Position numbers and translations under genes: made by a program
The notes under the pieces: model-generated
The model's input: the letters and a program-made list of their open reading frames with translations, nothing else
What the model was told of the DNA's origin: nothing
Database searches by the model: none
Shown: piece after piece, positions 1 through 9,876 of the stretch
How the letters are laid out: every line of letters starts with the position of its first letter
Numbering within the stretch: position 1 is the stretch's first letter
Assembly: GCA_947498845.1 (NCBI GenBank)
Contig: CANMLX010000034.1
Location: 1-46,357 of the forward strand
Direction of reading: 5' to 3'
DNA: 46,357 nucleotides
From: an uncultured Flavobacteriaceae bacterium
GTDB taxonomy: Bacteria > Bacteroidota > Bacteroidia > Flavobacteriales > Flavobacteriaceae

Positions 1-195
1 CTTTAATTTTCTAATTCATACAAAGAAAAAAATCATTATTTTCTTTTACAGTAAATTCAAAATATAACTGGTATAACTAACCATTTGTTATGTAGATAAA
101 AACTTATATGCAAGTCGACCACATAACTTAATCATATATTTATCAATAAATAAAACCCTATTAGTATTAATAAAAACTAATTGTTTTTTTGTTGA

Positions 196-303
196 TATAA
201 ATACTCTAATGGTTTTAATATTAGTCAACTAGCATCAGGAATATATGTTATAAAAGTTCAATCTGCTACTAATAGCGAAGCAGGTAAAGTTTTTAAAAAT
301 TAA
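196..303 (+). pseudogene. Remnant of a T9SS C-terminal sorting domain
   Basis: A 35-codon open stretch ends in a stop codon and has no start; an in-frame stop (193-195) lies just before it. It contains ISQLASGIYVIKV and ends KVFKN. This is the typical end of a type A T9SS sorting domain (a 'L..GiYvikv' strand followed by a basic last strand). The rest of the secreted protein is not recognisable upstream, so this looks like the fossil tail of a decayed cargo gene. A terminator follows directly, as expected for a former gene end. The short length is the main doubt. Confidence 0.6.
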
Positions 304-331
304 CTCTATTTTTTTAGTTATATTCCTTGTT

Positions 332-369
332 AAAAAAGGTTTCTGTCTAATATAGATAGAAACCTTTTT
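332..369 (+). terminator. Intrinsic terminator after the T9SS remnant
   Basis: Two arms, AAAAAAGGTTTCTGTCTA and TAGATAGAAACCTTTTT, form a stem of about 17 bp with one G-T pair around a 3-nt loop, ending in a T-run. It probably ended the transcript of the now-decayed gene at 196-303. Confidence 0.75.
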
Positions 370-382
370 ATCTTTCCTTTGA

Positions 383-627
383 AACCTGATTTAGAATCAT
401 AAATAAAAGTCAATAAACATGTTAGATTCAACTTATAATTATGATAGATTAGCGCGTTAGTTTATCGTAATTTAAGGAAGAAGATGACGTGTTTACTGCT
501 TTTTAGTTAGAAATTATTAAATTTTCATAGCCTCTAAGAGTGACATAATATATTTGTTTAATATAAGTGACTAATAGAGAAATATTTGTGTTTTAAAAAA
601 CAGTGTTCTTAAGTCGAACTCAGGTTT
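383..627 (+). mobile_element. MITE-like element, copy A (one end damaged)
   Basis: This stretch is an imperfect inverted copy of 12026-12288. The right end (609-627, TTAAGTCGAACTCAGGTTT) matches the terminal repeats of copy B. The left terminal repeat appears deleted between two GATTTA words. No long ORF is present, only a 13-codon frame (419-460) that is also open in copy B. I interpret it as a non-autonomous element or the end of a decayed IS. Its right end lies 30 bp from the next gene, so it may supply that gene's promoter region. Confidence 0.55.
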
Positions 628-656
628 GAATAGTGAAATAGTATTACTTTTGTTGA

Positions 657-2054
657 ATGCTTTTAAACCCAACTTTTCTAAAACTCAATAAATCCCCTTT
701 GTTATTAGCTTTAGTTAGTTGTATAGTATATTATTGTTTTGCTTACGATTTAGTAAGAACCGATTATCTTAAGCTCCTAACCCTATATTTGGTTTTATTT
801 GGCTTATTTTTTCTAATACTAAAAGCTTCTAAAAACAAATTAACTATTTTAAGCTATTTATCATTCGGTTTTAGAGGAATCTTTATAATAGCTATACCTA
901 ACCTATCACAAGATTTTTATCGTTTTATCTGGGACGGTAGAATGATATTAGAAGGACTTAATCCTTATTTGTATACTGTAGAGTCTTTTATAAATAATGG
1001 GGAGCTACCAATTGCTCAAGCATTAGAATTAAGAGAAGGCATGGGGGCTTTAAACGCTAGTCATTATACAAACTACCCGCCAATTAATCAACTTTGTTTC
1101 GTCTTTGCAGGATTATTTGCTGGTAAAAGTATTTGGGGATCGGTTGTAATCTTACGTTTTTTGATTATTGCTGCAGATTTTGGCACGCTTTTCTTTGGAA
1201 AAAAATTATTACAAAAACTTCAACTTCCAACCTATCATATATTTTGGTATATATTAAACCCTTTTATTATTATAGAGCTCACAGGTAATCTTCACTTTGA
1301 AGGCGTAATGATCTTCTTTCTTGTTTGGAGTTTATATTTATTACACACCAAAAAATGGCAATGGGCTGCTGTAATATTAGCATTATCTATTTCTGTAAAA
1401 TTAATTCCTCTAATTTTCCTTCCTCTATTTTTTCAATGGTTTATAAAAAACAAAGAGGAATCCTTAATTTTTAGATTAAAAAAATTAATTGGTTTTTATA
1501 GTATCGTTTTGCTCACTAATTTACTATTATTTCTACCTTTTTATTCGCAAGAATTTATAAATAACTACTCAAAAACAGTAGCTTTATGGTTCCAAAACTT
1601 TGAGTTTAATGCTAGTTTTTACTATTTAGCTAGAGCTATAGGATATACATTTAGAGGTTACAATGAGATTGCTGTTATTGGAAAAATAATGCCTCTTTTA
1701 GTTATTATATTTTTAATTATGATCACTTTTTTTAGAAAAAACAAACATACTATAGCGCTAATTACTGCTATGCTACTTGGGTTATCATTTTATTATTTTA
1801 CAGCTACCACTGTCCATCCATGGTATATAGCTACTCTTTTAATACTATCTGTTTTTACAAAGTATAAATACCCACTAATTTGGAGTTGTGCTATTATATT
1901 AAGTTACCTTGCTTATGTAAACCTTAATAGAGCAGATAAATCTGAAAATTTATGGATTATTGCATTAGAGTATATTATTGTTTATGGGTATTTGATTTAC
2001 GAATTACTTTTTAAACATTCTAAAGCGGTTTTAAGCAACAAACTCTACAAATAA
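657..2054 (+). CDS. Multi-pass membrane glycosyltransferase (GT-C, mannosyltransferase-like)
   Basis: A 465-residue hydrophobic protein with roughly ten membrane segments. The loop near residues 84-103 reads LSQDFYRFIWDGRMILEGLN: an acidic residue in the first large external loop plus the W-D-G-R pattern is typical of GT-C enzymes of the GT87/mannosyltransferase-like group, which move sugars from polyprenyl-phosphate donors. A second region near residue 385 (TVHPWYIA) also fits. The real acceptor and sugar cannot be read from sequence. ATG 657 is the first methionine in the frame. It stands alone on the plus strand between mobile repeats, so it may have arrived as a single-gene insertion. Confidence 0.7.
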   Translation: MLLNPTFLKLNKSPLLLALVSCIVYYCFAYDLVRTDYLKLLTLYLVLFGLFFLILKASKNKLTILSYLSFGFRGIFIIAIPNLSQDFYRFIWDGRMILEGLNPYLYTVESFINNGELPIAQALELREGMGALNASHYTNYPPINQLCFVFAGLFAGKSIWGSVVILRFLIIAADFGTLFFGKKLLQKLQLPTYHIFWYILNPFIIIELTGNLHFEGVMIFFLVWSLYLLHTKKWQWAAVILALSISVKLIPLIFLPLFFQWFIKNKEESLIFRLKKLIGFYSIVLLTNLLLFLPFYSQEFINNYSKTVALWFQNFEFNASFYYLARAIGYTFRGYNEIAVIGKIMPLLVIIFLIMITFFRKNKHTIALITAMLLGLSFYYFTATTVHPWYIATLLILSVFTKYKYPLIWSCAIILSYLAYVNLNRADKSENLWIIALEYIIVYGYLIYELLFKHSKAVLSNKLYK

Positions 2055-2403
2055 ACACCCCAAGTATATAATTTAACCCGAAAGCTCGTTAAATACAATC
2101 TAAATCCCTTATTAAGGTGATTTCGACATTAAAATTATTGACAATAAGAATCTTACGATTTAACTCAATAAAATCGTTGTCATTCAGACATTATCAAAAA
2201 CAAAATATATTTTGTTGAAGATACAGAGCGAAGCTTTTGAGAAACCTTGCCTGCCGGAAGGGAATCTAATCCAAATGAGATTTCTCGTCGCTCGTTCATT
2301 TTTCCACCGAAAACACATAATACTAAAAACCAACAACATAACTATTAAAAATCAAATTAAGCTACGTCGAAATCACATAGAGTATTCTTTAATTTTTTGC
2401 CTT
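2055..2403. repeat. Gene-free stretch with decayed intergenic repeat
   Basis: No convincing gene is present. Around 2203-2240 it carries CAAAATATATTTTG followed by GAAGATAC.GAGCGAAGCTT. The same order of words occurs at 23346-23382, so these are copies of one degenerate intergenic repeat. A 69-codon ORF at 2212 has repeat-derived, low-complexity content and is not called. Confidence 0.45.
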
Positions 2404-2566
2404 AGACCAATTCTTAAATGAATATACTGTAAAGGAAAATGATGGATTTTGGAATTATACGATACAGAAAAAATAAGCGTAGCTGTAGTTACGGTTCTTT
2501 TTCATGTTGAAGATAGCATTTCAAAAGACACTTTTTAACTCAGGAAATTCATTTGGGAATTGGTAT
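2404..2566 (+). mobile_element. 163-bp MITE, copy 1
   Basis: The element is bounded by terminal inverted repeats ACCAATTCTTAAATGAAT (from 2406) and ATTCATTTGGGAATTGGT (to 2564). It is nearly identical in reverse complement to 14807-14969, differing at only a few positions, and the lengths match exactly. It has no coding capacity. The ends and size fit a miniature inverted-repeat transposable element; the parent transposase is not in the window. Confidence 0.75.
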
Positions 2567-2620
2567 TATCCTAGCAAAATACATTGTATCATCGTTTGTA
2601 ATACTATAAAAAAAACTAAA

Positions 2621-2659
2621 AAAATCCCCCAATAAATCTAAGATTTATTGGGGGATTTT
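2621..2659 (-). terminator. Strong bidirectional terminator of the SusC/SusD operon
   Basis: Two 19-nt perfect arms (AAAATCCCCCAATAAATCT and its complement) are separated by one base. On the minus strand the stem is followed by a run of T. It lies 60 bp past the stop of the last PUL lipoprotein gene. Confidence 0.9.
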
Positions 2660-2719
2660 ATATCTCTAATCCTAATAAAAACAATGATAGTTTTTATATT
2701 TTAAGACCGTATTATAATT

Positions 2720-4402
2720 TTAGTTACCATCACCAATTCTAATAAGCTGTATATCGCTTAAATACATTTGATACCCTGCTGCAGTACTAGTAGGCAACTG
2801 TATACGAAATCCTATTGGACCATCAGGAATTGTTTGAGAATTACTATAGAATCGTTGCCATTCTGTGGTGACACTAAAGTTATCATTACCCCAAGATCTA
2901 TTCCAAAAAAGTAGTGCTAATGGACTTGTTGCCCTTGCCGATAAAGCAAGCACATATTCTCCTGCAATTAAACCTTCAATATCAACAAAATAAAAAACAG
3001 TATTAGCTTTATCTGGAGCTCTATCTATTTTCATCAATTTCACACTTGGTGATAAAGGATTTAATTCTTCATCACTAATCGTAATAGTAGATTCTGCATC
3101 TAATTCTTGCCCATCTAAATTATTTACACCTGTTAACGTAGCTATACTACCAATATCTTGAGATAATATATCGTAAACATGCCCGTCAGGAATATTATTA
3201 TTAGCTTCTGAAGCTACTAAAGTTCCTTCGTATCTTGCCAATTGAGCATTTCCATCTGCAGATTTAACATCTGTTGAACTGTAGGACAACAAAGTTGATG
3301 CTGCATAGAAAGGAATAGGTTCATCAAAATTTAATAATATTTTATTAGGATCTAAAGGATCATTCTCAACACTTGTTACTGGCACATTAACAACCACTTC
3401 TTCTCCAGATAAACCACTAACAAAATTATAGTTTAAATCAAAAACACTAGTATCAAGACCAGAAACATCAGCTATAGGTTGGTCATAAATTAAAGTTATT
3501 TGATCTCCTAAAGGATTAAGTACTATAGATTCATTTCCCGCTCCTGCATTAGGAAGTATTAATTTCTCATTAATTATTAATACTGAGCTTTCAAAAGGTT
3601 CTTTACTAAAAGATCTAGCTGGGTAATTTCTAATAACATCTAATGAAACATCATACATTCCAGGAGTATTATATACAACTTCAATTGGTAATATATTATC
3701 TACAACTATAGTTTCTCCGTCTTCTCCTCTCTCTGATACTAACTCTCCATTTATACTATATGCATCATTAAATGTCCAAGTAAGCAAGCTTTGATTATTA
3801 CCGTTCATATCTGTTTCTTCTAATCCCAAATCTGCTCTGGTATTAACTCTAAATAAAACAGTTTCACCTGTACTAGCTTCAATTACCTCAGAAAACATTG
3901 CCACTACTGGTCTTCTAATTCTAATGTGTGTTGTATAACTCTCTATACTTCCATCTTTAAACGTCTCTGTAAGCACTATAGGGAAACCTGCTGTTTCTAC
4001 ACTACCAAATACATCTGGATTATTAGGTCTAGAAAAGTTTAAGTTAGTTATAGGCTCCAGAGTTTCTATAACATTATATTCTAAAGTACCGTTTGGTAAA
4101 ACACTTGGAATTACCCATCTTCTTTCTAGAACATCTTCGATATTGCTAGAAGCAGATACCGTTATATTAGAATCTGTTGTTAAAGTAGCTGGTACTATAG
4201 GGAGACCTGTTCCTTCTTCATCTTCTATAATTTGATCGCCTTCTGTTTCATCAGGCATCAATTCAGGTTCACTGACTTCTATTACAATAAAATTGATGTC
4301 AGAATCTGCTCTAAAGCTCGTATCTAAGGGCTTCTCTTCACAGCTACTAAATAAAAGTAGAACTGTGAAGAAAGAAATTAATGTTTTAATTGTATTTTTC
4401 AT
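2720..4402 (-). CDS. SusE/F-type surface glycan-binding lipoprotein (putative)
   Basis: A 560-residue protein with a lipoprotein signal (LLLFSSC, Cys21), then an acidic linker (EPELMPDETEGDQ) typical of surface-exposed lipoproteins in this phylum. The central part looks like stacked beta-sandwich domains: a PKD-like stretch near residues 165-290 and an Ig-like stretch near 290-400. The last 140 residues resemble a jelly-roll carbohydrate-binding domain (WQRFYSNSQ.., GFRIQLP, near the end). It begins 10 bp after the SusD-type gene and is surely co-transcribed. By position it is the extra glycan-binding partner of the SusCD pair. No catalytic motif was found; ligand unknown. Confidence 0.65.
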   Translation of the reverse strand: MKNTIKTLISFFTVLLLFSSCEEKPLDTSFRADSDINFIVIEVSEPELMPDETEGDQIIEDEEGTGLPIVPATLTTDSNITVSASSNIEDVLERRWVIPSVLPNGTLEYNVIETLEPITNLNFSRPNNPDVFGSVETAGFPIVLTETFKDGSIESYTTHIRIRRPVVAMFSEVIEASTGETVLFRVNTRADLGLEETDMNGNNQSLLTWTFNDAYSINGELVSERGEDGETIVVDNILPIEVVYNTPGMYDVSLDVIRNYPARSFSKEPFESSVLIINEKLILPNAGAGNESIVLNPLGDQITLIYDQPIADVSGLDTSVFDLNYNFVSGLSGEEVVVNVPVTSVENDPLDPNKILLNFDEPIPFYAASTLLSYSSTDVKSADGNAQLARYEGTLVASEANNNIPDGHVYDILSQDIGSIATLTGVNNLDGQELDAESTITISDEELNPLSPSVKLMKIDRAPDKANTVFYFVDIEGLIAGEYVLALSARATSPLALLFWNRSWGNDNFSVTTEWQRFYSNSQTIPDGPIGFRIQLPTSTAAGYQMYLSDIQLIRIGDGN

Positions 4403-4412
4403 AGTTTTTTAT

Positions 4413-6326
4413 TTAAAAACAACCGGCATTAGATGATCCATAATGACAGTTTTGTTTTAAGTTTGGATTTAAATTTATGTCTCTAGTAGGTATTGGCCAA
4501 TGTGCATGCTTTGGTAGTTCAAAGTTAACTGCAGGTAAAGGGTCTACTAAATTTATAGAGTTTTCTCTTACAAGATTTATAGCATCTTGAATTTTACCAG
4601 TTCTTAAAAGATCATCTTTTCTACTTCCTTCGTAAGCTAACTCTAACTTTCTTTCAAATAAAATAGCGTCTAACATTCCATCTTTTGATAAACCTGAAGG
4701 CACTAATCTTTCTTGGATATCAGCATCAGTAAGTTCAACTAAATTACTTTCTATACGATTGTTTAATTCACTTTGTGGCGTTCCTGCCACACCATTTTCT
4801 AGGTCTGGAAATACGTAAGTACCAGCAGGTATGTCCTTAAGAATGTGTGTTTTTAAAGCTCTTCTTCTAACCATATTAACGTATTCAAGAGCTTGGGATT
4901 GATCTCCTAATTCATTTAAAACTTCTGCATACATAAGTAAAACATCGGCATAACGTAAGTATGGAAAATCTGCAGCACCATCACCTATACCATTAGGGTT
5001 AGGAACTGGTTTATCATATTTTAATACTTGCCAACCTCCTGTGTTTATATTAAACACATCAAACCTAGTTATATTTGGATTGGTTGTCCCTTCTAAAAAA
5101 CCAGCCAAAGTAGTTCCTATATATCTAGCTATGGTTGTTTCAAAACGTGAATCAGAAACGAAGTTCTCTAAACCTAATAATCTACCAGGGTTAGATATCG
5201 AAAAATTGCTTGCCATAACGCGCTGATCTTGTGGTACACCATCAGGAAGAGGTAGAGCAAAACCATTAGCATCTGTTTCTGTTTTAGAAACTAAACCATC
5301 TAACATTAAGTATTGAAAACAGAAATCAATATTTGGCCTAAAACTATTAAAAGCTCCATTTCTCCCATCTCCTACAGGGCCTAAAATATCACCATAATTA
5401 CTACCAACGCCTAAATCTGGTCCATCAAAACCAACTGCAAAAATAACTTCTGCATTAGATTCTTCATTATCATTATCAAAAACATCTGCAAAATTAGGTT
5501 CAAGACTATATTTCCCAATTACCTTTTCTAAAGCAGCTTTAGCCATAGCATATCGATCATTTACACTTACTGGATTTCCATCGCTATCAATACCTCCTTC
5601 AACACCACCAAAAGCTGTTTTGGTTGTCATTTGTAAATACATTTTACCTAATAATGCTGAAGCGGCCTCTTTAGAAGCTATATCGGCAGATCCTGCTTCT
5701 GATTTAGACATCGCGAATTCTTCTGCATATAACAAATCTTTTTCTATTTGAACGTAAATCTCAGCAGCGGTAGAATTTCCTATATCACTATTTTCTAGAA
5801 CACCACTTAAAGTCGCATCTTCTAAAGTAATTAAGGGAACATCTCCCCATATTTTCACCATATCAAAGTATAGTAATGCTCTTATAAATCGAGCTTCTGC
5901 AATAGCCTGGTTTTTTTTGATTTCTTGATTTTCATCAGATGGAAAGTCATTTAAGATATCTAAAAAGTTGTTTGCAGTTGCAATTCCTTTATAATATTGA
6001 ATCCAAGTTTCAGATATTGCCTGAAGTCCTGTATCAAAAGCATAACCATGTAACTCGCGATGACCAGAAGAATTAAAACTTGCAACTCCTAATACATCTA
6101 CTCCATTATCACCCCACTGTGTAGTGAAGCCTCCTTGAGAATATAATCTACCCGATCTTAACGACGCGTATACACTTGGTAATACACCGTCTATATACTC
6201 TTCAATATTGTTAAAACTTGCAGATGTTGTGTTATTTTCTTCAGTAACATCTGCACAACTATTTAGTACAAACATTTGTAGTACTAAAAGTATTACTAAA
6301 AGATATAATTTTTTCATTTTTTTCAT
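4413..6326 (-). CDS. SusD/RagB-family glycan-binding outer-membrane lipoprotein
   Basis: A 637-residue protein with a lipoprotein signal (FVLNSC, Cys24). It has typical SusD features: 'EARFIRALLYFDMVKIWGDVPLI' near residue 145, TPR-like helical repeats, the late 'PYLRYADVLLMYAEVLNE' segment, and a C-terminal 'FERKLELAYEGSRKDDLLRTG' region. SusD proteins sit on the outer face of the outer membrane and act as a lid over the SusC barrel, feeding it oligosaccharides. It starts 11 bp after the SusC gene. No specificity can be read from the sequence alone. Confidence 0.93.
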   Translation of the reverse strand: MKKMKKLYLLVILLVLQMFVLNSCADVTEENNTTSASFNNIEEYIDGVLPSVYASLRSGRLYSQGGFTTQWGDNGVDVLGVASFNSSGHRELHGYAFDTGLQAISETWIQYYKGIATANNFLDILNDFPSDENQEIKKNQAIAEARFIRALLYFDMVKIWGDVPLITLEDATLSGVLENSDIGNSTAAEIYVQIEKDLLYAEEFAMSKSEAGSADIASKEAASALLGKMYLQMTTKTAFGGVEGGIDSDGNPVSVNDRYAMAKAALEKVIGKYSLEPNFADVFDNDNEESNAEVIFAVGFDGPDLGVGSNYGDILGPVGDGRNGAFNSFRPNIDFCFQYLMLDGLVSKTETDANGFALPLPDGVPQDQRVMASNFSISNPGRLLGLENFVSDSRFETTIARYIGTTLAGFLEGTTNPNITRFDVFNINTGGWQVLKYDKPVPNPNGIGDGAADFPYLRYADVLLMYAEVLNELGDQSQALEYVNMVRRRALKTHILKDIPAGTYVFPDLENGVAGTPQSELNNRIESNLVELTDADIQERLVPSGLSKDGMLDAILFERKLELAYEGSRKDDLLRTGKIQDAINLVRENSINLVDPLPAVNFELPKHAHWPIPTRDINLNPNLKQNCHYGSSNAGCF

Positions 6327-6337
6327 TTTATTTTTTT

Positions 6338-9300
6338 TTAAAAGGTAGCTTTAAAACCAAATCTAAGTGTGCGTGCTCTAGGGTAAGCATCAAAATCAAT
6401 ACCAGGAGTTAATCCAGCATTTTGACCAACACCTACACTAACATCAGGATCGTAACCAGAATACTTAGTCCAAATATGTAAATTGTCAACAGCAGTATAA
6501 AATCTTAATTGTCTTAATCCTAAATTATATACAAGGTTTTTTGGTAAGTCATAACTTAATGAGATATTCTGTAATCTTAAATAAGAACCATCTTCTATAT
6601 AATTAGTTGTATTAGATATTCCTCCATCAAATATTCTACCTCTTAAACTATGTTGTTCGGTATCTCTGTTATTAGGAGTCCATCTATCTCTTATAGCACC
6701 AAATCTATTTCCAAAAGCATTTGCTCCACTTACACCTCTAATAATATTTTTATTATAAATATCATTACCATATTTCCACGAAAGTAGAAAAGAAAAATTC
6801 CAAGACTTATACTTAAAAGTATTTGTCATACCTCCAAAATGATCAGGGTTTGCATTTCCAATTATTTTACGATCATTATCTGGATCTATAACACCATCTC
6901 CATTTAAATCTCTTAATTTTTGTTGCCCTGGTCTAAGCCCTCTTCCTTGTGGCACTGCAACACCTTCTTTAGGGGTGAATACATTATTATTATCATCACC
7001 ATTATTTCTTATAGTGTTAGGATTAGAATCAGCTCCATTTATATATAATTGCTGAGCTTCTGCTGGAGAAAGCCCATCAAATTCAACAAAATCATCATAT
7101 TGATATACACCATCAGATACAAAACCGTACATAGAACCTATAGGAGCGCCTTCTCTAATAATAAAATCATCTGATGCGAGTTGTCCACCTACAGGAGCTG
7201 TTACTTCAAACTGGGAATCTCTTCCTAATGCAATAACTTCATTTTGAATAAAACTAATGTTAAAATTAGTATTCCATTTAAAGCCTCCTTTATCAATATT
7301 TACTGTTCTTAAAGTCAATTCCAAACCTCTATTTTGTACTTCACCTACATTCTCTAATATAAATGAAAATCCTGTTTGCCCAGAAACTCTTCTATTTAAC
7401 AACAAATCCTTAGTGTCTTTTTGAAACACATCTGCACCAATACTAATTCTGTTATTAAACAATCCTATTTCTGCACCTAAATCGTATTGGGTGGTAGTTT
7501 CCCAAGTTAAATTAGGATTGGCTACTCTTTGTAAAGCAAATCCATTTACTTTATTTCCTCCACGTACAGCTCCAGCATCAATTTGCTGAATACCTCCACC
7601 ATTGGCAACAAAAGTTGAACTTCCAAAAGTCTGTTGAGAAAGGAAAACTCCAATCTTATCATTTCCAGACTGTCCTGCACTTGCTTTAAGTCTAAAGTTA
7701 CTTAAAAAATTAATATTATCAAAAAATGGCTCATTAGACACATTCCATGTTAAACCTGCAGAAGGAAAGAACCCCCATTGTGTGGCACCTGGGAAGAATT
7801 TTGAAGACTTATCTGTTCTTCCTGTAAGACTCACAACATATCTCCCCTTAAATGTATAGTTAATACGACCAAAAATACCTAACAAACCATTTTCTAACCT
7901 GTTTGTATCTCCTTCTGTATTTAAACCAGCTCCTATATCATCTAAATTCACAGTATCACTTAGGAAATTATCGGACCTAAGTGTTGTTGTTTTAACTTCA
8001 TTTTTAAGTACATTAGTACCTACAACAACGTTTAACTTGTGTGCATTAATTTCTTTGCTATATGTTAGCGTATTATTATTTTGCCATCTTGTTTGATTGT
8101 ATGAATTTATAAAAGCAAGTCCATCCCATATAGATCCCCATCCAAAACTTGCAGGGTAATATGCTCTTCCTTGATTTTGATAGGTGTTAAAAGAAATAGA
8201 ACTTCTAAATTTAAGTCCATCAAGTATAGTGTAATCAAGATAAGCAGAAGCGAAACCAAATAATTCATCTCCAGTACTAACAGTTTCATTAACTTGCGTT
8301 ACAGGATTAACCAATATTCTACCGTTACCAAGATCTGTTACAAAGCCTGTTTCGTCAAATCCAATACTATTTGCTCCACGACCTTGACGCCCAGCATCAA
8401 CTCTTCCTTGTACAGGTGCAGCAGTAGCTAAATTTGTTATAACACCACTTTGACTTCCTGTACCATTACCATCTCTAGAAGGTGCTACAATACCTCCTCT
8501 TTGACCATTACCTCCATTCAAATTGATACCAACCTGTAGTTTTGGAGTTATATTGGCACCAACAGATGCGCTTAATTGAATACGCTTGTAATCACTATTT
8601 TTAACAATACCCTCTTGATCGGTATAACTAACATTTCCACTAAACCAAGAATTACTTGATCCAGACCTAACACCAAGACTATACTTGTTTATATGCGCTG
8701 TTCTAAAAACTTCATCTCTCCAGTCACGAGTAATTAGCCTTCTGGTGCCATCTGGTTTTAGAGCGTTTAATGGAAGTGGTCTTCCTGTATCGTCTCTAAA
8801 TGCTTTTTGTTGAAAAATAGTGAAGTCAAGAGACGGATCCCAAGGATAGAACTCATTATAATAATCTACATAATCCTGAGCTCCCAACAAATCTATATGT
8901 TTAGAAATAGATTGAATACCTGTTGAAACATCTAAATCTAAAGTGATTTTTTGGTCTTTAGACCCTTGTTTTGTTTTGATTATCACAACACCATTTGCTC
9001 CACGAGATCCATAAATTGCGGTTGCATTAGCATCCTTTAAGATCTCTATAGAGTCTATAGTATTTGGATCAATCAATGATAATGGACTGGATTGAGACCC
9101 TCCTAAATCGTTTGAAATAGTTTGTGCATCACCATCTATTTCAACACCATCTATTACATACAACGGAGCACTACTAGCATTAATTGAGGTCGCACCACGT
9201 ATTTGTATCTTTGCTGCTTCTCCTGGACCACCAGATGAACTAGTGATTTGAACACCAGATGCTTTTCCTTGCAGAGCTTCTTCAAATGAAACAGCTTGCA

Positions 9301-9712
9301 CTTTGTTAACATCTTCGGCTTTAAGCGATACTTGAGACCCTGTAAGGTCTTTTCTTTCTAAGGTACCGTAACCAACAACAACTACTTCCTCTAATTCCGA
9401 AAGATCTGTTTTTAAAACGACATCTATTTTCGTTTTTCCACTCACTGGAATTTCTTGAGTTAAAAAACCAAGAAAGCTAAATTCCAGGACATCATTTTCC
9501 TGAACCTTAACCTCGTAAGATCCATTAAAGTCTGTTACTACACCTCTAGATGTACCTTTAACAATTACATTTACACCAGGCAACGGATCTCCGTCTCCCG
9601 AAACAGTACCGGATACTGTTATTTCTTGTGACTGTACTAGTCCAAATACGAACAGGAATAGTGCTGTTGTAAATAGCCTAATCCTTTCTTTCATACAAAA
9701 GTTTAATTTCAT
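6338..9712 (-). CDS. SusC/RagA-family TonB-dependent oligosaccharide importer
   Basis: A 1124-residue outer-membrane receptor: signal peptide (to about residue 28, FGLVQSQ), a carboxypeptidase-D-like N-terminal domain (DPLPGVNVIVKGTSRGVVTDFNG), a TonB box region (EEVVVVGYGTLERKDLTGS), a plug with IDGVEIDGD and the SusC motif DANATAIYGSRGANGVVII, then a beta-barrel ending in an aromatic residue (RFGFKATF). It imports oligosaccharides using TonB energy. An alternative start at M7 (9694) gives a more usual signal peptide. It is the first gene of the SusC-SusD-lipoprotein operon; the regulator gene lies just upstream on the same strand. Confidence 0.95.
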   Translation of the reverse strand: MKLNFCMKERIRLFTTALFLFVFGLVQSQEITVSGTVSGDGDPLPGVNVIVKGTSRGVVTDFNGSYEVKVQENDVLEFSFLGFLTQEIPVSGKTKIDVVLKTDLSELEEVVVVGYGTLERKDLTGSQVSLKAEDVNKVQAVSFEEALQGKASGVQITSSSGGPGEAAKIQIRGATSINASSAPLYVIDGVEIDGDAQTISNDLGGSQSSPLSLIDPNTIDSIEILKDANATAIYGSRGANGVVIIKTKQGSKDQKITLDLDVSTGIQSISKHIDLLGAQDYVDYYNEFYPWDPSLDFTIFQQKAFRDDTGRPLPLNALKPDGTRRLITRDWRDEVFRTAHINKYSLGVRSGSSNSWFSGNVSYTDQEGIVKNSDYKRIQLSASVGANITPKLQVGINLNGGNGQRGGIVAPSRDGNGTGSQSGVITNLATAAPVQGRVDAGRQGRGANSIGFDETGFVTDLGNGRILVNPVTQVNETVSTGDELFGFASAYLDYTILDGLKFRSSISFNTYQNQGRAYYPASFGWGSIWDGLAFINSYNQTRWQNNNTLTYSKEINAHKLNVVVGTNVLKNEVKTTTLRSDNFLSDTVNLDDIGAGLNTEGDTNRLENGLLGIFGRINYTFKGRYVVSLTGRTDKSSKFFPGATQWGFFPSAGLTWNVSNEPFFDNINFLSNFRLKASAGQSGNDKIGVFLSQQTFGSSTFVANGGGIQQIDAGAVRGGNKVNGFALQRVANPNLTWETTTQYDLGAEIGLFNNRISIGADVFQKDTKDLLLNRRVSGQTGFSFILENVGEVQNRGLELTLRTVNIDKGGFKWNTNFNISFIQNEVIALGRDSQFEVTAPVGGQLASDDFIIREGAPIGSMYGFVSDGVYQYDDFVEFDGLSPAEAQQLYINGADSNPNTIRNNGDDNNNVFTPKEGVAVPQGRGLRPGQQKLRDLNGDGVIDPDNDRKIIGNANPDHFGGMTNTFKYKSWNFSFLLSWKYGNDIYNKNIIRGVSGANAFGNRFGAIRDRWTPNNRDTEQHSLRGRIFDGGISNTTNYIEDGSYLRLQNISLSYDLPKNLVYNLGLRQLRFYTAVDNLHIWTKYSGYDPDVSVGVGQNAGLTPGIDFDAYPRARTLRFGFKATF

Positions 9713-9785
9713 TCTCTATAATAGTTTTAGTTATAAGGGTCTAAAATTATCTAGAGTGTTAAGAAAACATTAACATACCAACTTT

Positions 9786-9841
9786 ACTAAAACTTTACAT
9801 TAATCTTTTTAACGTTTATCAAACTAGACTAAAACTTTACA
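9786..9841 (-). promoter_or_regulatory. Pair of 14-bp direct repeats upstream of the SusC gene
   Basis: TGTAAAGTTTTAGT (minus strand) occurs exactly twice, at 9828-9841 and 9786-9799, 42 bp start to start (four helical turns). They lie in the 164-bp gap between the regulator gene and the SusC gene. Paired same-face direct repeats are a common arrangement for activator sites, so these are candidate sites for the adjacent regulator. Function is inferred. Confidence 0.5.
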
Positions 9842-9876
9842 ACAATATGATTATTCACTGAAAAACAGATGTTTAA

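Noticed and set aside
2212..2421. 69-codon ORF on the plus strand
   Set aside because: It lies over a degenerate intergenic repeat and runs into the MITE; no domain, no ribosome site and no relation to neighbours.
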